A stretch of 64,000 bases of DNA from NCBI GenBank assembly GCA_949825065.1, contig OX463859.1, positions 23,639,847 through 23,703,846 of the forward strand, read 5' to 3'. The notes under the pieces were generated by a model. The model saw only the letters and a list, made by a program, of their open reading frames with translations, searched no databases and was not told the origin of the DNA. The DNA is from Odontocerum albicorne (taxonomy: Eukaryota; Arthropoda; Insecta; Trichoptera; Odontoceridae). Shown in pieces: positions 31,425 through 40,340 of the stretch. The position numbers were made by a program, and so were the translations under genes. The stretch's first letter is position 1. Each line of letters begins with the position of its first letter.

Positions 31425-31535
31425 CGTGTTTTATTTTATAATATTTATTATTTGTCAACAATAGAGAGCTCGAAAACCGAGCTAGAGCGCCCTTGAGGAG
31501 AATCAGATCTCTAAACGTTGCTATAGAATTGATCC
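31425..31535 (-). repeat. Dispersed repeat R2 fragment
   Basis: The reverse-complement match to R2 covers the GAGAGC...CGAGCTAGAGCGCCCTTGAG...GATCTCTAAACG piece. Confidence 0.55.
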
Positions 31536-31726
31536 AATTTATATTTTATTTTATTTCTTTATATTACATATGACAATAAATATACGTGATTTTTTTTTAA
31601 AACAGCAGGTAATTTAATTTGTACACACAATTTTAATGGATCTGGGTATGTTGCATTTCATTTGTTGTGTTCCTTAGTAAACTAAGCTTTTGCCTGTATC
31701 TCACCGAGGACATATAACACATCGAT

Positions 31727-32402
31727 CAATAAGTCCTGGGGCTAACTACTGAAACAACATTTGTTTTCCAAAATTCTTTTTTTATTCATCAACATAGTCG
31801 CCTTCAAGAGCGATACATTCATTCCAACGCTTTCCTAACTTTTCTATGCCAGCCGTGTAGAACGATTTATCTTTGGTTTCAAAATAGGCGTTAGTTTCGG
31901 CAATCACTTCTTGATTAGAGTCAAATCTCTTTCCCTAGAGCATCTTTTTGAGGTATGTGAACAGCCAATAGTCGCTGGGGGCCAAATCTGGAGAATACGG
32001 TGGGTGCGAAAGCAATTCGAAGTTCGAAGCAACTCATGCAATTTGGCCATCGTTACGATCGACTTGTGACACGGTGCATTGTCCTGATGAAAGAGAACTT
32101 TTTTCTTCTTCACATGCGGCGGTTTTTTTGCAATTTCTGCCTTCAAACGCTCCAATAACGCTATGTAATATTCGCTATTGATGGTTTTTCCCTTTTCAAG
32201 GTGATCGATGAATATTATACCATGCGTATCCCAAAATACGGAGGCCATAACCTTCCCGGCCGACTGTTGAGTTTTTGGTCGCTTCGGACGACTTTCACCG
32301 GCTGCTCTCCACTCAGCTGACTGCCGATTTGATTCCGGAGTATAGTGGTGGATCCAAGTTTCATCCATTGTCACATACCGACGCAAAAACTCCTGTTTAA
32401 CA
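31727..32402 (-). mobile_element. mariner insertion lacking its 5' half
   Basis: The left end ACACATCGATCAATAAGTCC is the intact 3' terminus, preceded by TA (31725-31726). The right boundary abuts TA at 32403-32404, exactly where the uninterrupted MITE-M at 40497 reads CATATAGCATG. The expected right terminal repeat and the N-terminal half of the transposase are absent, so 676 bp remain of about 1.3 kb. It is the same family as the deletion derivative at 16408-16922. Confidence 0.8.
31782..32398 (-). pseudogene. mariner transposase, catalytic domain and C-terminus
   Basis: The minus-strand frame starts at EFLRRYVTMDETWIHHYTPE (first catalytic Asp), then SAGKVMASVFWDTHGIIFID, EKGKTINSEYYIALLERLK and VLFHQDNAPCHKS (second Asp). 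A 7 bp tandem duplication TTCGAAG (32016-32029) then shifts the frame. Beyond it the sequence continues HPPYSPDLAPSDYWLF (third Asp), a TAG at 31935-31937 where Gln is expected, and finally GKRWNECIALEGDYVDE and TAA. All three catalytic Asp are present, making this the best preserved transposase core in the window. It is nevertheless dead (no N-terminus, frameshift, nonsense codon). Confidence 0.9.
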
Positions 32403-32480
32403 TAGCATGAAAAAATATATCGATACTTCTTTCCGACTTTTTGATTATATAAAACCCCGTTACACATTCTATAATTAAGT

Positions 32481-33190
32481 TAATTTCATAATAGAGCGTA
32501 TTCATTTTTTTATTTATTTATTTGATATGAGAATGAAGGTACAATAACTACATAGGAGAAAAGGCATACATTTCAATATTAATAAAAATAACATTTTCCC
32601 TTTCCTTCCATCACGCTTAATTACTATGCTTAGATGCCGTAGACCTGCAAAATATGTAAGACACGTGCAAAAAGTTATAATGCAATTTGATGTAATGTAC
32701 AGACATCTTCTGTGCTTTTGTAGGCTAGACCTTTATAGGTAAGACCTTCCAACCCAGATTTCAATCTGGTATTTTGAGACTTATTTAAACAGTTTGCTTG
32801 TTGGTAGAGATTTTCACACGAACAATGAAATTGTAAACCATTACACTATTATGATTTTATTAGGTATGCAAAAAAATTGTGCAATGAAATGTATGTACGG
32901 GCTTAAAAAAAGTTTTGAGCTTTCAATTTATACCTCAAAGAAACTTAGTTTTATACTTTGTGCTAAGTGTCGTTAAGGAAGAGAAAAATTATGTCTTGTC
33001 CCCTATTGCAGAAAACCCTCGCTATGCTACTGGTTATAGATTTCATAAGTTTATAAATGAATAAATTAATTCTTTCTGAAATCGTTCGCTAAATTGTAAG
33101 GAGAATTCTCTATCAGAAAACGTCGTATGATAAAAACTTATCATAATATTGAAACTTGAACATCATAACAACAAAATAAATAATAAATAC
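32481..33190. other. Unassigned DNA
   Basis: No recognised element was seen. The short frame at 32794-32976 has no motif. Confidence 0.3.
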
Positions 33191-33198
33191 GCGTAGAT

Positions 33199-33594
33199 CA
33201 GGGGTTCGCAAACTTTTAAACTGTTCCACCTAATGATAAATACAAAGAGTGGCTTACTACCAGTACCCCTCTCAGCCCCCTCCTTCACCCACACAAATTT
33301 TCATAATATCTTTACCTTTACCTACCCTCTTTACTTAATATGTAATTGACAGATGGGTATTGTTTAACTAGCTTACATCCGCGCTAATCTTACCAAGTTG
33401 ACCTATTAAAAATACAAGCGTATATGCGGGTAAGTGACGCAAATTTTCTTCATTCAATGCTTTTCATTCTTTGGAAGTCGAAAACCCTAGGTTACCTCAT
33501 TGGTAACCCTAGGTTATGCTTGCTCGCTCGCATATTACTGCATTGGAGCTCGCATACTACTAGTGGTACGCATACCATAGTTTGCGGACCATTG
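33199..33594. mobile_element. Non-autonomous hAT element with 8 bp target duplication
   Basis: The left end CAGGGGTTCGCAAACTTTT and, reverse complemented, the right end CAATGGTCCGCAAACTATG show hAT-type termini (CANNGGTYCGCAAAC). Flanking octamers GCGTAGAT (33191-33198) and ATGTAGAT (33595-33602) agree at 6 of 8 positions, as expected for an ageing 8 bp hAT duplication. The 396 bp contain no transposase. An inner near-palindrome AACCCTAGGTTACC / GGTAACCCTAGGTT lies at about 33483-33521. Confidence 0.8.
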
Positions 33595-33739
33595 ATGTAG
33601 ATAATTTATAAATCGGTATTTTGTTGACTGCTTAAAAGCAGTTAAAGGCAGCTCATGAAGGCGGCTTTGAAATAGGAAACAAAGGCAATGGAACATTAAA
33701 ATACATATTCTCAAACCAAGCAATATCGAGTGAGGGTTT

Positions 33740-34084
33740 ACAACAGCGTATTAGTGCCAACATTGATGAATGTGAGTGAAACGTGAATGACGATAGTTTA
33801 TAAAAATGAACTGAGTAAATTCGATGAAAATACTCGCACTAAAAAGAACAGGTGATATGTATTAAACACAATGAAAAAGAGTATGTTGAGACTGTTTGGA
33901 AATTTTGAACAGAGGGGTGACGAAATACATAATTAAAAATTATAATGCGAGCATGAGAGAAAGTCGTGGTAAAGGACGACCGGGAAAATCGTGGTTGAAC
34001 CAAGATAATGAAATTTAAAAAAAAAAGGAAAAGTAAGGAGTAAAGGAATACCAGAAACTGCATACGATAAGAATAAATATATGA
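33740..34084 (+). pseudogene. LINE-A fragment, strongly decayed
   Basis: Recognisable pieces are VLVPTLMNVSET-like (33752-33785), a KKSMLRLFGNFEQR-like block (33875-33915) and RGKGRPGKSWLNQDNE-like (33970-34015). The order is that of LINE-A. Stops and frame changes are frequent. Confidence 0.55.
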
Positions 34085-34385
34085 ACACTACACTCCACCT
34101 AAAGCGGAATGTGTCACTGATAGTAAGAACGAAAAATCTTGAATGGTTTAAGTTTTTTTGCGGTTTTTCTTACCAAATATGTTTTTCTAAACATATGCAG
34201 ATGCGAGGAAGTTTCTAATATAATGGCCGCAGCCCCCGCCTTCTTGTTCTTACACTCAACTTGTGTTTTTTTGTATTATTTTGATCTGTCAATAACAGAA
34301 GATTCGATTACCGAGTAAGATAGCTCTTGAGAAGAGTCCGCTCTCTAAATGGCGCTATATAAATTGTCATTTTATTACGAGTATT
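34085..34385 (-). repeat. Dispersed repeat R2, minus copy
   Basis: Read on the minus strand it matches 30160-30485 from the GAGAGCGGACTCTTCTCAAG start through CGCATCTGCATATGTTTAGA to the CCACCTAAAG end (34097), near which the plus copy reads CTTTAGGTGGAGTGTAGTG. Confidence 0.65.
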
Positions 34386-34509
34386 ATAATAAGATTTATG
34401 GATGTGAGGCAAGTTCATCACGATGTGAGAGTTTGGCGTTCTGTCATCTCCTCCTTACCCTACAGAGAAATAGCGCGATGTTATATAAGTTTATATTTTG
34501 GAATTATAT

Positions 34510-34905
34510 ATGTGATAATAAGTAAGTAGTATGAACCGACTGGAAGCATTCGAAATGTGGATGCACCGGAGAATGCTACGGATACCCTGGACGGATATGG
34601 TCAGCAACACAAGGGCTCTTCAAAGAGCCAAAGTTGATAGAGAGTTGCTGACTAATATTAAAATCCGAAAGGTGTCCCACTTGGGTCATATACTTAGAGG
34701 AGCAAAGTACAAATTACTGCACCTGATCAACCAAGGCAAAATAGAAGGCCGAAGAGGTGTTGGCAGGAGGCAAATCACCTGGCTCCGCAATATACGCGAT
34801 TTGACTGGCATAAAATGCGTTGGAGATCTTCGGGCTGCCGGGGACAAAGATATCTACTTTCAAGTGATATTCAACGTTGGGGGGACCTGACATGACACTG
34901 AGAGA
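34510..34905 (+). pseudogene. LINE-B reverse transcriptase C-terminus
   Basis: An open frame of 119 codons from 34531 reads NRLEAFEMWMHRRMLRIPWT, DMVSNTRALQRAKVDRELL, KIRKVSHLGHILRGAKYKLL, NQGKIEGRRGVGRRQITWLR and NIRDLTGIKCVGDLRAAGDK, then ends VGGT and a stop. This is the terminal region of a non-LTR LINE common in insects (LxAFEMWxYRRxLxIPWTDxVTNxExL ... GHxxRxxKYxLL ... GRRGxGRRxxSWLRNLR). It is open from end to end of the retained part, so it is a relatively young 5'-truncated insertion. A second copy is at 61523-61742. Confidence 0.85.
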
Positions 34906-35044
34906 AGAAGATATGTGATAATTTTGAATATGAATGCGGAGTGGAAATATTTCAGCTGAAAGTTTTAGTATTTGGGGCAAATATGTAGAAACAGGTATAA
35001 TAAACATACATATCGTACATACACACCAGCACCCCATTTCTCTG

Positions 35045-35225
35045 TAAGAGCTGACTAAGAGGACAAAGTGCCAGACTTTCCTATCTCAACTCACACATCC
35101 CTTGTATCTTCTACATCCATATACTTTCTCATACAACTTCAACGATTTCTCTGACTTTCTGCGTTTTAGTATTTTAAAACATTTACTTGATCCAACCATA
35201 CTTCCATTGATCCCCCTCACTCACA
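35045..35225 (-). pseudogene. LINE-A terminal fragment
   Basis: On the minus strand the sequence runs GGATCAAGTAAATGTTTTAA, then AGAAAGTCAGAGAAATCGT (the KVREI-like block), and ends in GATAGGAAAGTCTGGCACTT + TGTCCTCTTAGTCAGCTCTT, the LINE-A terminus. It is decayed. Confidence 0.55.
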
Positions 35226-35698
35226 TTTGCACAATACAAGAAACAAAAATACAAATTAAAATTAAGACAAAATGAGCCTGAAAAAACCAGTCTCCCTGTT
35301 GGAAAATACCGAGGAAGGATTCTCCTGAACTCCACAACATCTTCGTTTAAAATATTCACCCGACGTGACATGAAATTGTTGCATTCTCAATATTAATGTA
35401 AAAAATGGCGCAATACGACTTTGACTCGACCGCTAGCAAATTCAATGCAATCCGATTCTCTATGTATTCAAATTGGATTATTCCTATTTCATTTCTGCAA
35501 TAAGCACGAACCTATGTTTCCAAACTTGACAAGTAGACACAATAAGGGGAGGAAAAAAAACTTTCATACATAAAACCACCCTCAAACTTACAATAGAGGT
35601 TTTCACATGCGATAAATATCTAGTTATTTTAACAAAAGATTATTTTATAATATTGAATGTGGATTGAGAATAACGTATATGACCTAATGAAATAGTTT

Positions 35699-35739
<41 letters not shown>
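35699..35739. repeat. (TA)n microsatellite
   Basis: There are about 19 uninterrupted TA units at 35701-35738, at the left edge of an R7 foldback. Confidence 0.95.
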
Positions 35740-35742
<3 letters not shown>

Positions 35743-36155
35743 TATAGTTAAGACATTAACACCGTCTTTGTGGGGTTCGTGGGCATGTGCTCACGTATAT
35801 GTTTATGGATTTCGTGGGGATGGATAGTCATTTGAATGATTTATGCAACCATGTAACTTGCTTCATTTACCTTTGTCTGGTTGGCTGGAAGAGATTGCCG
35901 CCTGGCAATAAGCCTCCCAGATTGTATTTGCAAAAAAAGTGTTAAATAAATAAATAGGATTTAGAGGTTTAAAGACATTGTAATTTGTTTAGTCAAACAC
36001 TGTTTGTTCCACTTTATGTAATGGTATAACTCTACCGATTCCAAGGATTTTACCTCATCATCATGGGAGCACAAATAAGATTTGAAACCGGTAGGGTTAT
36101 ACCATTACATAAAGTGGAATAAAGTGTTTAATAAAAACAAATTACAATGTAGTTA
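35738..36155. mobile_element. Foldback family R7, complete copy split by R4
   Basis: The left leader TTATAGTTAAGACATTAACA is followed by the R4 insertion. The palindrome then runs from ACATTGTAATTTGTTT (35975) to its inverse AAACAAATTACAATGT (36150), with arms of about 60 bp. The arms contain CCACTTTATGTAATGGTATA + ACTCTACCG and the loop contains CCTCATCATCATGGGAG. Compare 51418-51580, where the leader is uninterrupted. Confidence 0.75.
35763..35955 (+). mobile_element. SINE-like repeat R4, copy 2
   Basis: It begins CGTCTTTGTGGGGTTCGTGG and ends in the shared tail (GTCTGGTTGGCTGGAAGAGA, TTGCCGCCTGGCAATAAGCC, CCAGATTGTATTTGCA) plus an A/T-rich (AAATAAATAAATA) end. It is inserted in the leader of R7. 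Confidence 0.75.
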
Positions 36156-36284
36156 TACTCTCTTTAGTTCTTAAAAACTTTTAGAAAGCTTTTTTATATT
36201 TAACTCGGGGCTTTCTTAATCTAGTTTTCATGCGGATTGCTTTATACTGATAACGTGGTATTGTTAACGTAGAATAAAGATGAA

Positions 36285-36985
36285 TTACAGAGCTTGATTA
36301 TTATAAGTGAAGTAATATATAACACAAACACTTGCCTAAGGCTATACCTGTAAACAAATTTGTATCTTAAGAACTAATCTCATTTATATATTGCGACTAT
36401 GAAATAACTTAATTTTAAAATCCAACATGTCATTTTATTTTTAATAATCTTAATATTTAATTTCTTTGAAATAGTTAACACTTACATACTGCTTATAACT
36501 AGATAAAATTTCTTACAACTAATTATTTGCACATACGTGTCTACTCGTTCGGGCTACTTGCATTCCATTACATTCACTCAGACCTTGGTCCTCCTAGCTA
36601 ATACTCTCGGTAGACTAGTCAAACAACAGATAAGCTTCGCTACCCCAAATGGGTGCAGCACAGGTCAAGGTAGGGCGAATAAAGCTTTTAAGGTCGATGG
36701 GATATCGAATTGATAGCCCGTATGCTATTTTTACCCTTTTGTCTAACTCCACTCATGCACTTCACATGTCCACTCGTTCAGGTTTCACTCAGACCTCGGA
36801 CCTTCCTGCTAATGCTGTAGGAGAACTAGTCAGGCAACAAATTATGCTTCGGTAGCCTGTGCTTATAACGGAAAGATAGATCGGGCTTACTCTCGTAAGT
36901 CCTCAGGGCAGTGATTAGAGGATTACAGTGGTTCTGTTGGCTTTTATATATCGTCATGGTCCAAGTGAGAATGTGGTGTTGAAGT
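36285..36985 (-). mobile_element. Retroposon-like repeat R1, copy 1
   Basis: It matches 55750-56245 in the same orientation and 49038-49522 in reverse. Landmarks are TGTAAACAAATTTGTATCTT, GTGTCTACTCGTTCGGGCTA, CATTACATTCACTCAGACCT + TGGTCCTCC, TAGACTAGTCAAACAACAGA and TTATAACGGAAAGATAGATC. Part of the unit (TCCACTCGTTCAGG...CTCAGACCTCGG) is duplicated inside this copy at 36765-36850. It ends at GGTCCAAGTGAGAATGTGG, next to a LINE-A piece. Confidence 0.7.
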
Positions 36986-37190
36986 CGGGAGAGGTTTGTT
37001 CAGAGATGGGTGTTGAAAGAGACCTTGAATTCCATGAGAAATACACAAAGAGAATGCTCTATGCAATTACAGTATTTTTTTTACCAACTTTGATGTATAT
37101 GATTGAAACGTGAATATAGAGAAAATACTGTAGAAATATGGACACATGAGGCGACAATATATGATAGAATACGTTATCATTAAGTTTTTC
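36985..37190 (+). pseudogene. LINE-A fragment
   Basis: Pieces SGEVCSEMGVERDLEFHEKY and FFLPTLMYMIET are the LINE-A segment just upstream of and including the YGSETW block. It is truncated and shifted beyond 37120. Confidence 0.55.
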
Positions 37191-37484
37191 CTAATAAAAT
37201 CGAGTTACAGAAACACATAAACGTATTCTTAAAATAGTTCGAGTTTAGTGTATACGAAACCCCTACTCTATTTGATTGTGTATATCTGCAAGAAATATCC
37301 AATACACCAATATATTTTTTTCATTTCTGAGAAAAAGTTTTTTACAAAAACCAAAATTCTATCTACAAAAAAAAATATGTTTTTTTTAATTTGTTTTTTT
37401 ATGCTTTGAATACGTTAAATATTTTCCCTTCTTAGAAATCGTCCACTATACTGTACTGTGGAATTTGTTTTTTTAAGTGAGTAA
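37191..37484. other. Unassigned DNA
   Basis: AT-rich with poly-A/T runs (37366-37400). No recognised element was seen. Confidence 0.3.
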
Positions 37485-37870
37485 GCCGTTACACACCAGC
37501 AAACTCGTCAACCATACAGCTGTATTGGATCCGATGGCACACCATAAGTGAGACGATCGGAACACACCAGATTTTTTTTTTAATGATATGTGTTAGAAGT
37601 CGTATGTATCCTTATACCCCCGAATACTAGGTTTAAAAAATGCTTGTGTCATTCGAGGGGAATAGTACGGAAGTAGACTGCGCTCCGACCGTCATGTTTT
37701 TTTTTTTTTTTTTTAAGAATAGATTTGACCAAGATCATAGGTATTCTTATACCCCGAATACTAGGCGGAAAAATAACTGTCATTTGAAAGGAGTAGCATA
37801 GCTCGGGGTTTGAACCGCCAACCTTCTGTACGTAAGTCCGTTGCGTTACTGTGCGGCCATGCCATTCTAC
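37485..37870 (-). mobile_element. SINE-B dimer
   Basis: The minus strand starts at 37865 with ATGGCCGCACAGTAACGC (box A-like) and GGCGGTTCAAACCCCGAGC (box B-like). It then continues through the body (CGCCTAGTATTCGGGGTATA) to a long A run and ATGACGGTCGGAGCGCAGTC at about 37700-37660. There it re-enters another SINE-B body at CTACTTCCGTACTATTCCCC and runs to the 3' end GTTTGCTGGTGTGTAACGGC. It is therefore two partial SINE-B units joined head to tail. Confidence 0.6.
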
Positions 37871-37929
37871 GTACTTTATAAAAATTACTTTAAAACTTTT
37901 CACTCAGCAATTAGGAAGAAACTATTTAA

Positions 37930-38420
37930 ATATTTCCTAATTGGCTGGAAGAGACTGATATATGGCAAGATACTCGCCTTTTAAAATCTTATTGTTGGCC
38001 ATTCTCTCAATTCTGAGGACCGTGATCACCATGCTCATCGAACGACCTTCTCAAACACAAGCGATAGTTTGTCCTATCTTGTACCTCCTGAAATGAGGCA
38101 CTACAAGCACAAGCAATAGTTTGACCTATCTTTTACCTCCTGAAATGAGGCACTACAAACACAAGCGATAGTTTGCCCTATCTTGTACCTCCTGAAATGA
38201 GGCACTACAAACACAAGCGATAGTTTGCCCTATCTTGTACCTCCTGAAATGAGGCACTACAAACACAAGCGATAGTTTGACCTATCTTGTACCTCCTGAA
38301 ATGAGGCACTACAAACAAAAGCGATAGTTTGCCCTATCTTGTACCTCCTGAAATGAGGCACTACACAGGACAAAATACAACCTAAGTCTGCCAGGCTCTA
38401 CAGTACACAACGAAAGTGTG
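37930..38420 (+). mobile_element. SINE-A tail interrupted by the 52 bp array
   Basis: TTGGCTGGAAGAGACTGATA + TATGGCAAGA at 37943-37972 and AAGTCTGCCAGGCTCTACAG + TACACAACGAAAGTGTGAT at 38384-38420 are the two halves of a SINE-A tail (normally ATGGCAATAAGTCYGCCAGG). Everything between them, including the array, is an insertion or expansion. Confidence 0.5.
38055..38366. repeat. 52 bp tandem array, 6 copies
   Basis: GCGATAGTTTGNCCTATCTT recurs at 38061, 38113, 38165, 38217, 38269 and 38321, followed each time by GTACCTCCTGAAATGAGGCA. Units are over 95 percent alike by eye. Confidence 0.95.
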
Positions 38421-38497
38421 ATAAAAAATGAGCACTCAAATAGAGTGACAAGGTGAAAATCAGGTGTTTTTTTTTACTTTTTAAATAGTCGATAAAT

Positions 38498-38577
38498 GAC
38501 CTACATTGCATTGTATTACACTTTCGTTATATGCAGCCTGGCGGACTTATTGCCATGTGAAAATAAACCCGTCAGGG
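38498..38577 (-). mobile_element. SINE-A tail fragment
   Basis: TTGTATTACACTTTCGTTAT then CAGCCTGGCGGACTTATTGC + CATGTG is the reverse complement of a SINE-A terminus. Confidence 0.5.
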
Positions 38578-38752
38578 CCTCCCTCACCTATTGACTTCAT
38601 CAATAATAAAGTTTATGGCACAAAACCGGCAACAGTTAATAAATTAAGAGCAGCCATTCAAGATGAATTATTCATGATATTTGCCATTCCACGTTATCAA
38701 CAGTGAATGGAACAAAACGCTCATCAATTTGTGCATTTGTAATAATAAAAAA
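38578..38752 (+). pseudogene. Tc1/mariner transposase C-terminal fragment
   Basis: The plus-strand frame reads NNKVYGTKPATVNKLRAAIQ, then DELFMIFA, then (after a small shift) RYQQ, a TGA at the usual Cys position, MEQNAHQFVHL and a stop. KPATVNDLRAAI followed by RCQxCxxQNGxxFEH is a C-terminal signature of insect Tc1/mariner transposases, the same general group as the element at 6684-7148. No terminal repeats were found. Confidence 0.7.
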
Positions 38753-38892
38753 AATCAAGTCTATCCTCTTTTATTTGTAATTTTTTTCTTAGATGTATCT
38801 TAGTAAATATTATATTTATAACCATTCAGAGTGCGTATACACTTTTTTGTGCGAAATATTTGAAAGTCTCAGTATAATTAAAACCTAATTGT

Positions 38893-39245
38893 AACCTTAA
38901 GTTTATTAAGGTACAGCATATCTAATACAACACCAAGATTTAATGAACTTAGGTACAGCATATCTAATACAGCACCAAGATTTAATGAACTTAGGTACAG
39001 CATATCTAATACAACACCAAGATTTAATGAACTTAGGTACAGCATATCTAATACAACACCAAGATTTAATGAACTTAGGTACAGCATATCTAATACAACA
39101 CCAAGATTTAATGAACTTAGGTACAGCATATCTAATACAAAACCAAGATTTAATGAACTTAGGTACAGCATATCTAATACAACACCAAGATTTAATGAAC
39201 TTAGGTACAGCATATCTAATACAACACCAAGATTTAATGAACTTT
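38893..39245. repeat. 42 bp tandem array, about 8 copies
   Basis: The unit ATTTAATGAACTTAGGTACA + GCATATCTAATACAACACCA + AG recurs without indels. Because 42 is a multiple of three, it stays open on both strands (repeated MNLGTAYLIQHQDL on plus and MLYLSSLNLGVVLD on minus). Neither reading has a start context, non-repeat coding extension or family resemblance, so no protein is called. Confidence 0.95.
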
Positions 39246-39334
39246 TAAAATTTATTCACACCTAAAAATCTCATTTACATTATTACGTTTTAACGTTATT
39301 ACCGACATAAGAAATTTATTTTGTATTATTATTG

Positions 39335-39935
39335 TAATGAGTGAGTAGAAACTGACATTGAAAGAAGGGTAGCGATAGGAATCAAAGTAAATGGAGCGTT
39401 TAATGGTATAAACAATAACCGCAAAATATCAACAGTAGCAAAAAAAAACAATATACAAAAGTGTGTTGGTGCCCACCTTGATATTTGGAAAGGAAACTTG
39501 AACTTGAAGGCAGAAGAAGGACACGAGTTAAATTACGTGCACTAAGGAAGATACGTGCACTAAGGAAAATGTGTGGAGTGACAATGTTTAAAGTGGAATG
39601 AAGACATCAGAAATTAATGCATGGATAAAATAGATGTTTGAGTAAAATGATGAAAGGTACTTGAAAATGGGTTAGATATGTGGAGAGAATGGCTGACGAA
39701 AGAGTGACTAAGCTAGTATACAAGTGTAAGGTGTGCGTGAAAGAGGTATACTGTGGAGAACGTGGATGGACCAAGTGGACCTAATTTTGAAAGAAGATAA
39801 AGGGAAAAGTATCAATCATACAAGATTGTGCATGAATATGGAGAAAACGGAAGTTGTATAAAAAAGTTTGGAGATCTGTTCTCTCAGCCTACCTCGCAAA
39901 GAACACAGGGTGATGATATGAATGTATTTAATATT
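39335..39935 (+). pseudogene. LINE-A fragment, longest copy
   Basis: Pieces in order are: DIERRVAIGIKVNGAFNGIN, NRKISTVAKKN, LVPTLIFGKET, RALRKI duplicated then KMCGVTM, KMMKGT-KWVRYVERMADER, KVCVKEVYCGERGWTKWT, EDKGKSI and WRSVLSAYLAKNTG. This covers about 200 codons upstream of the terminus, more than any other copy. Frameshifts and stops occur throughout. It provides the uninterrupted TTAA site for the nest at 14355-17665. Confidence 0.8.
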
Positions 39936-40164
39936 ATTAAAATGTGACATTTATTTAATTTCCACCTGTATATATTATTCTGTCAATCTTTACTTGGCTC
40001 GCGGAACTAAAACGTATACCCTAATCGAATTCAGAGCTCAAAAAGTTTAGAAACACTGAAACATAGAATAAACTTTGACAAGACCCAAGAATTGTTCAAC
40101 CGAGCTGCAGTAAGAGGGGTTGAAGTAGTTGAAAAGCAACTTAACTCAAATAGGTTTAACAACA

Positions 40165-40340
40165 TTGTCTACCTCCGTGACTAGGTTGTCTTACAACCCG
40201 AGAGTTGCGGGATCGATATCCGTTGGCATTCTCGTTTTTAAAAGTGTTCCAATTTGTTGTTCAATTAAGGTTTGTTTAACACCATTCTGGTTGATTGGGA
40301 GAGATGGCCATATGGCAATAAACTGGTCAAGTTGTACTGT
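40165..40340 (+). mobile_element. SINE-A copy
   Basis: The head is TACCTCCGTGACTAGGTTGT with box A. The box B region is TTGCGGGATCGATATCCG and the linker CTCGTTTTTAAAAGTGTTCC. The tail TTCTGGTTGATTGGGAGAGA is followed by TGGCCATATGGCAATAAACT and GGTCAAGTTGTACTG. A MITE-M starts within a few bases of its 3' end. Confidence 0.75.

Larger units (their letters stand above)
31560..32480 (+). mobile_element. MITE-M copy split by a mariner
   Basis: The left part (31560-31726) and right part (32403-32480) together match the complete MITE at 40340-40740: ATATGACAATAAATATACGT, AGGTAATTTAATTTGTACAC, AATTTTAATGGATCTGGGTA, GCCTGTATCTCACCGAGGAC, then TAGCATGAAAAAATATATCG. The far right inverted repeat was not found. 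Confidence 0.7.

Noticed and set aside
38878..39248. Repetitive proteins of 101 (+) and 111 (-) residues
   Set aside because: They are readings of the 42 bp array, whose length is a multiple of three. Frames on both strands stay open automatically, and no non-repeat coding extension exists.
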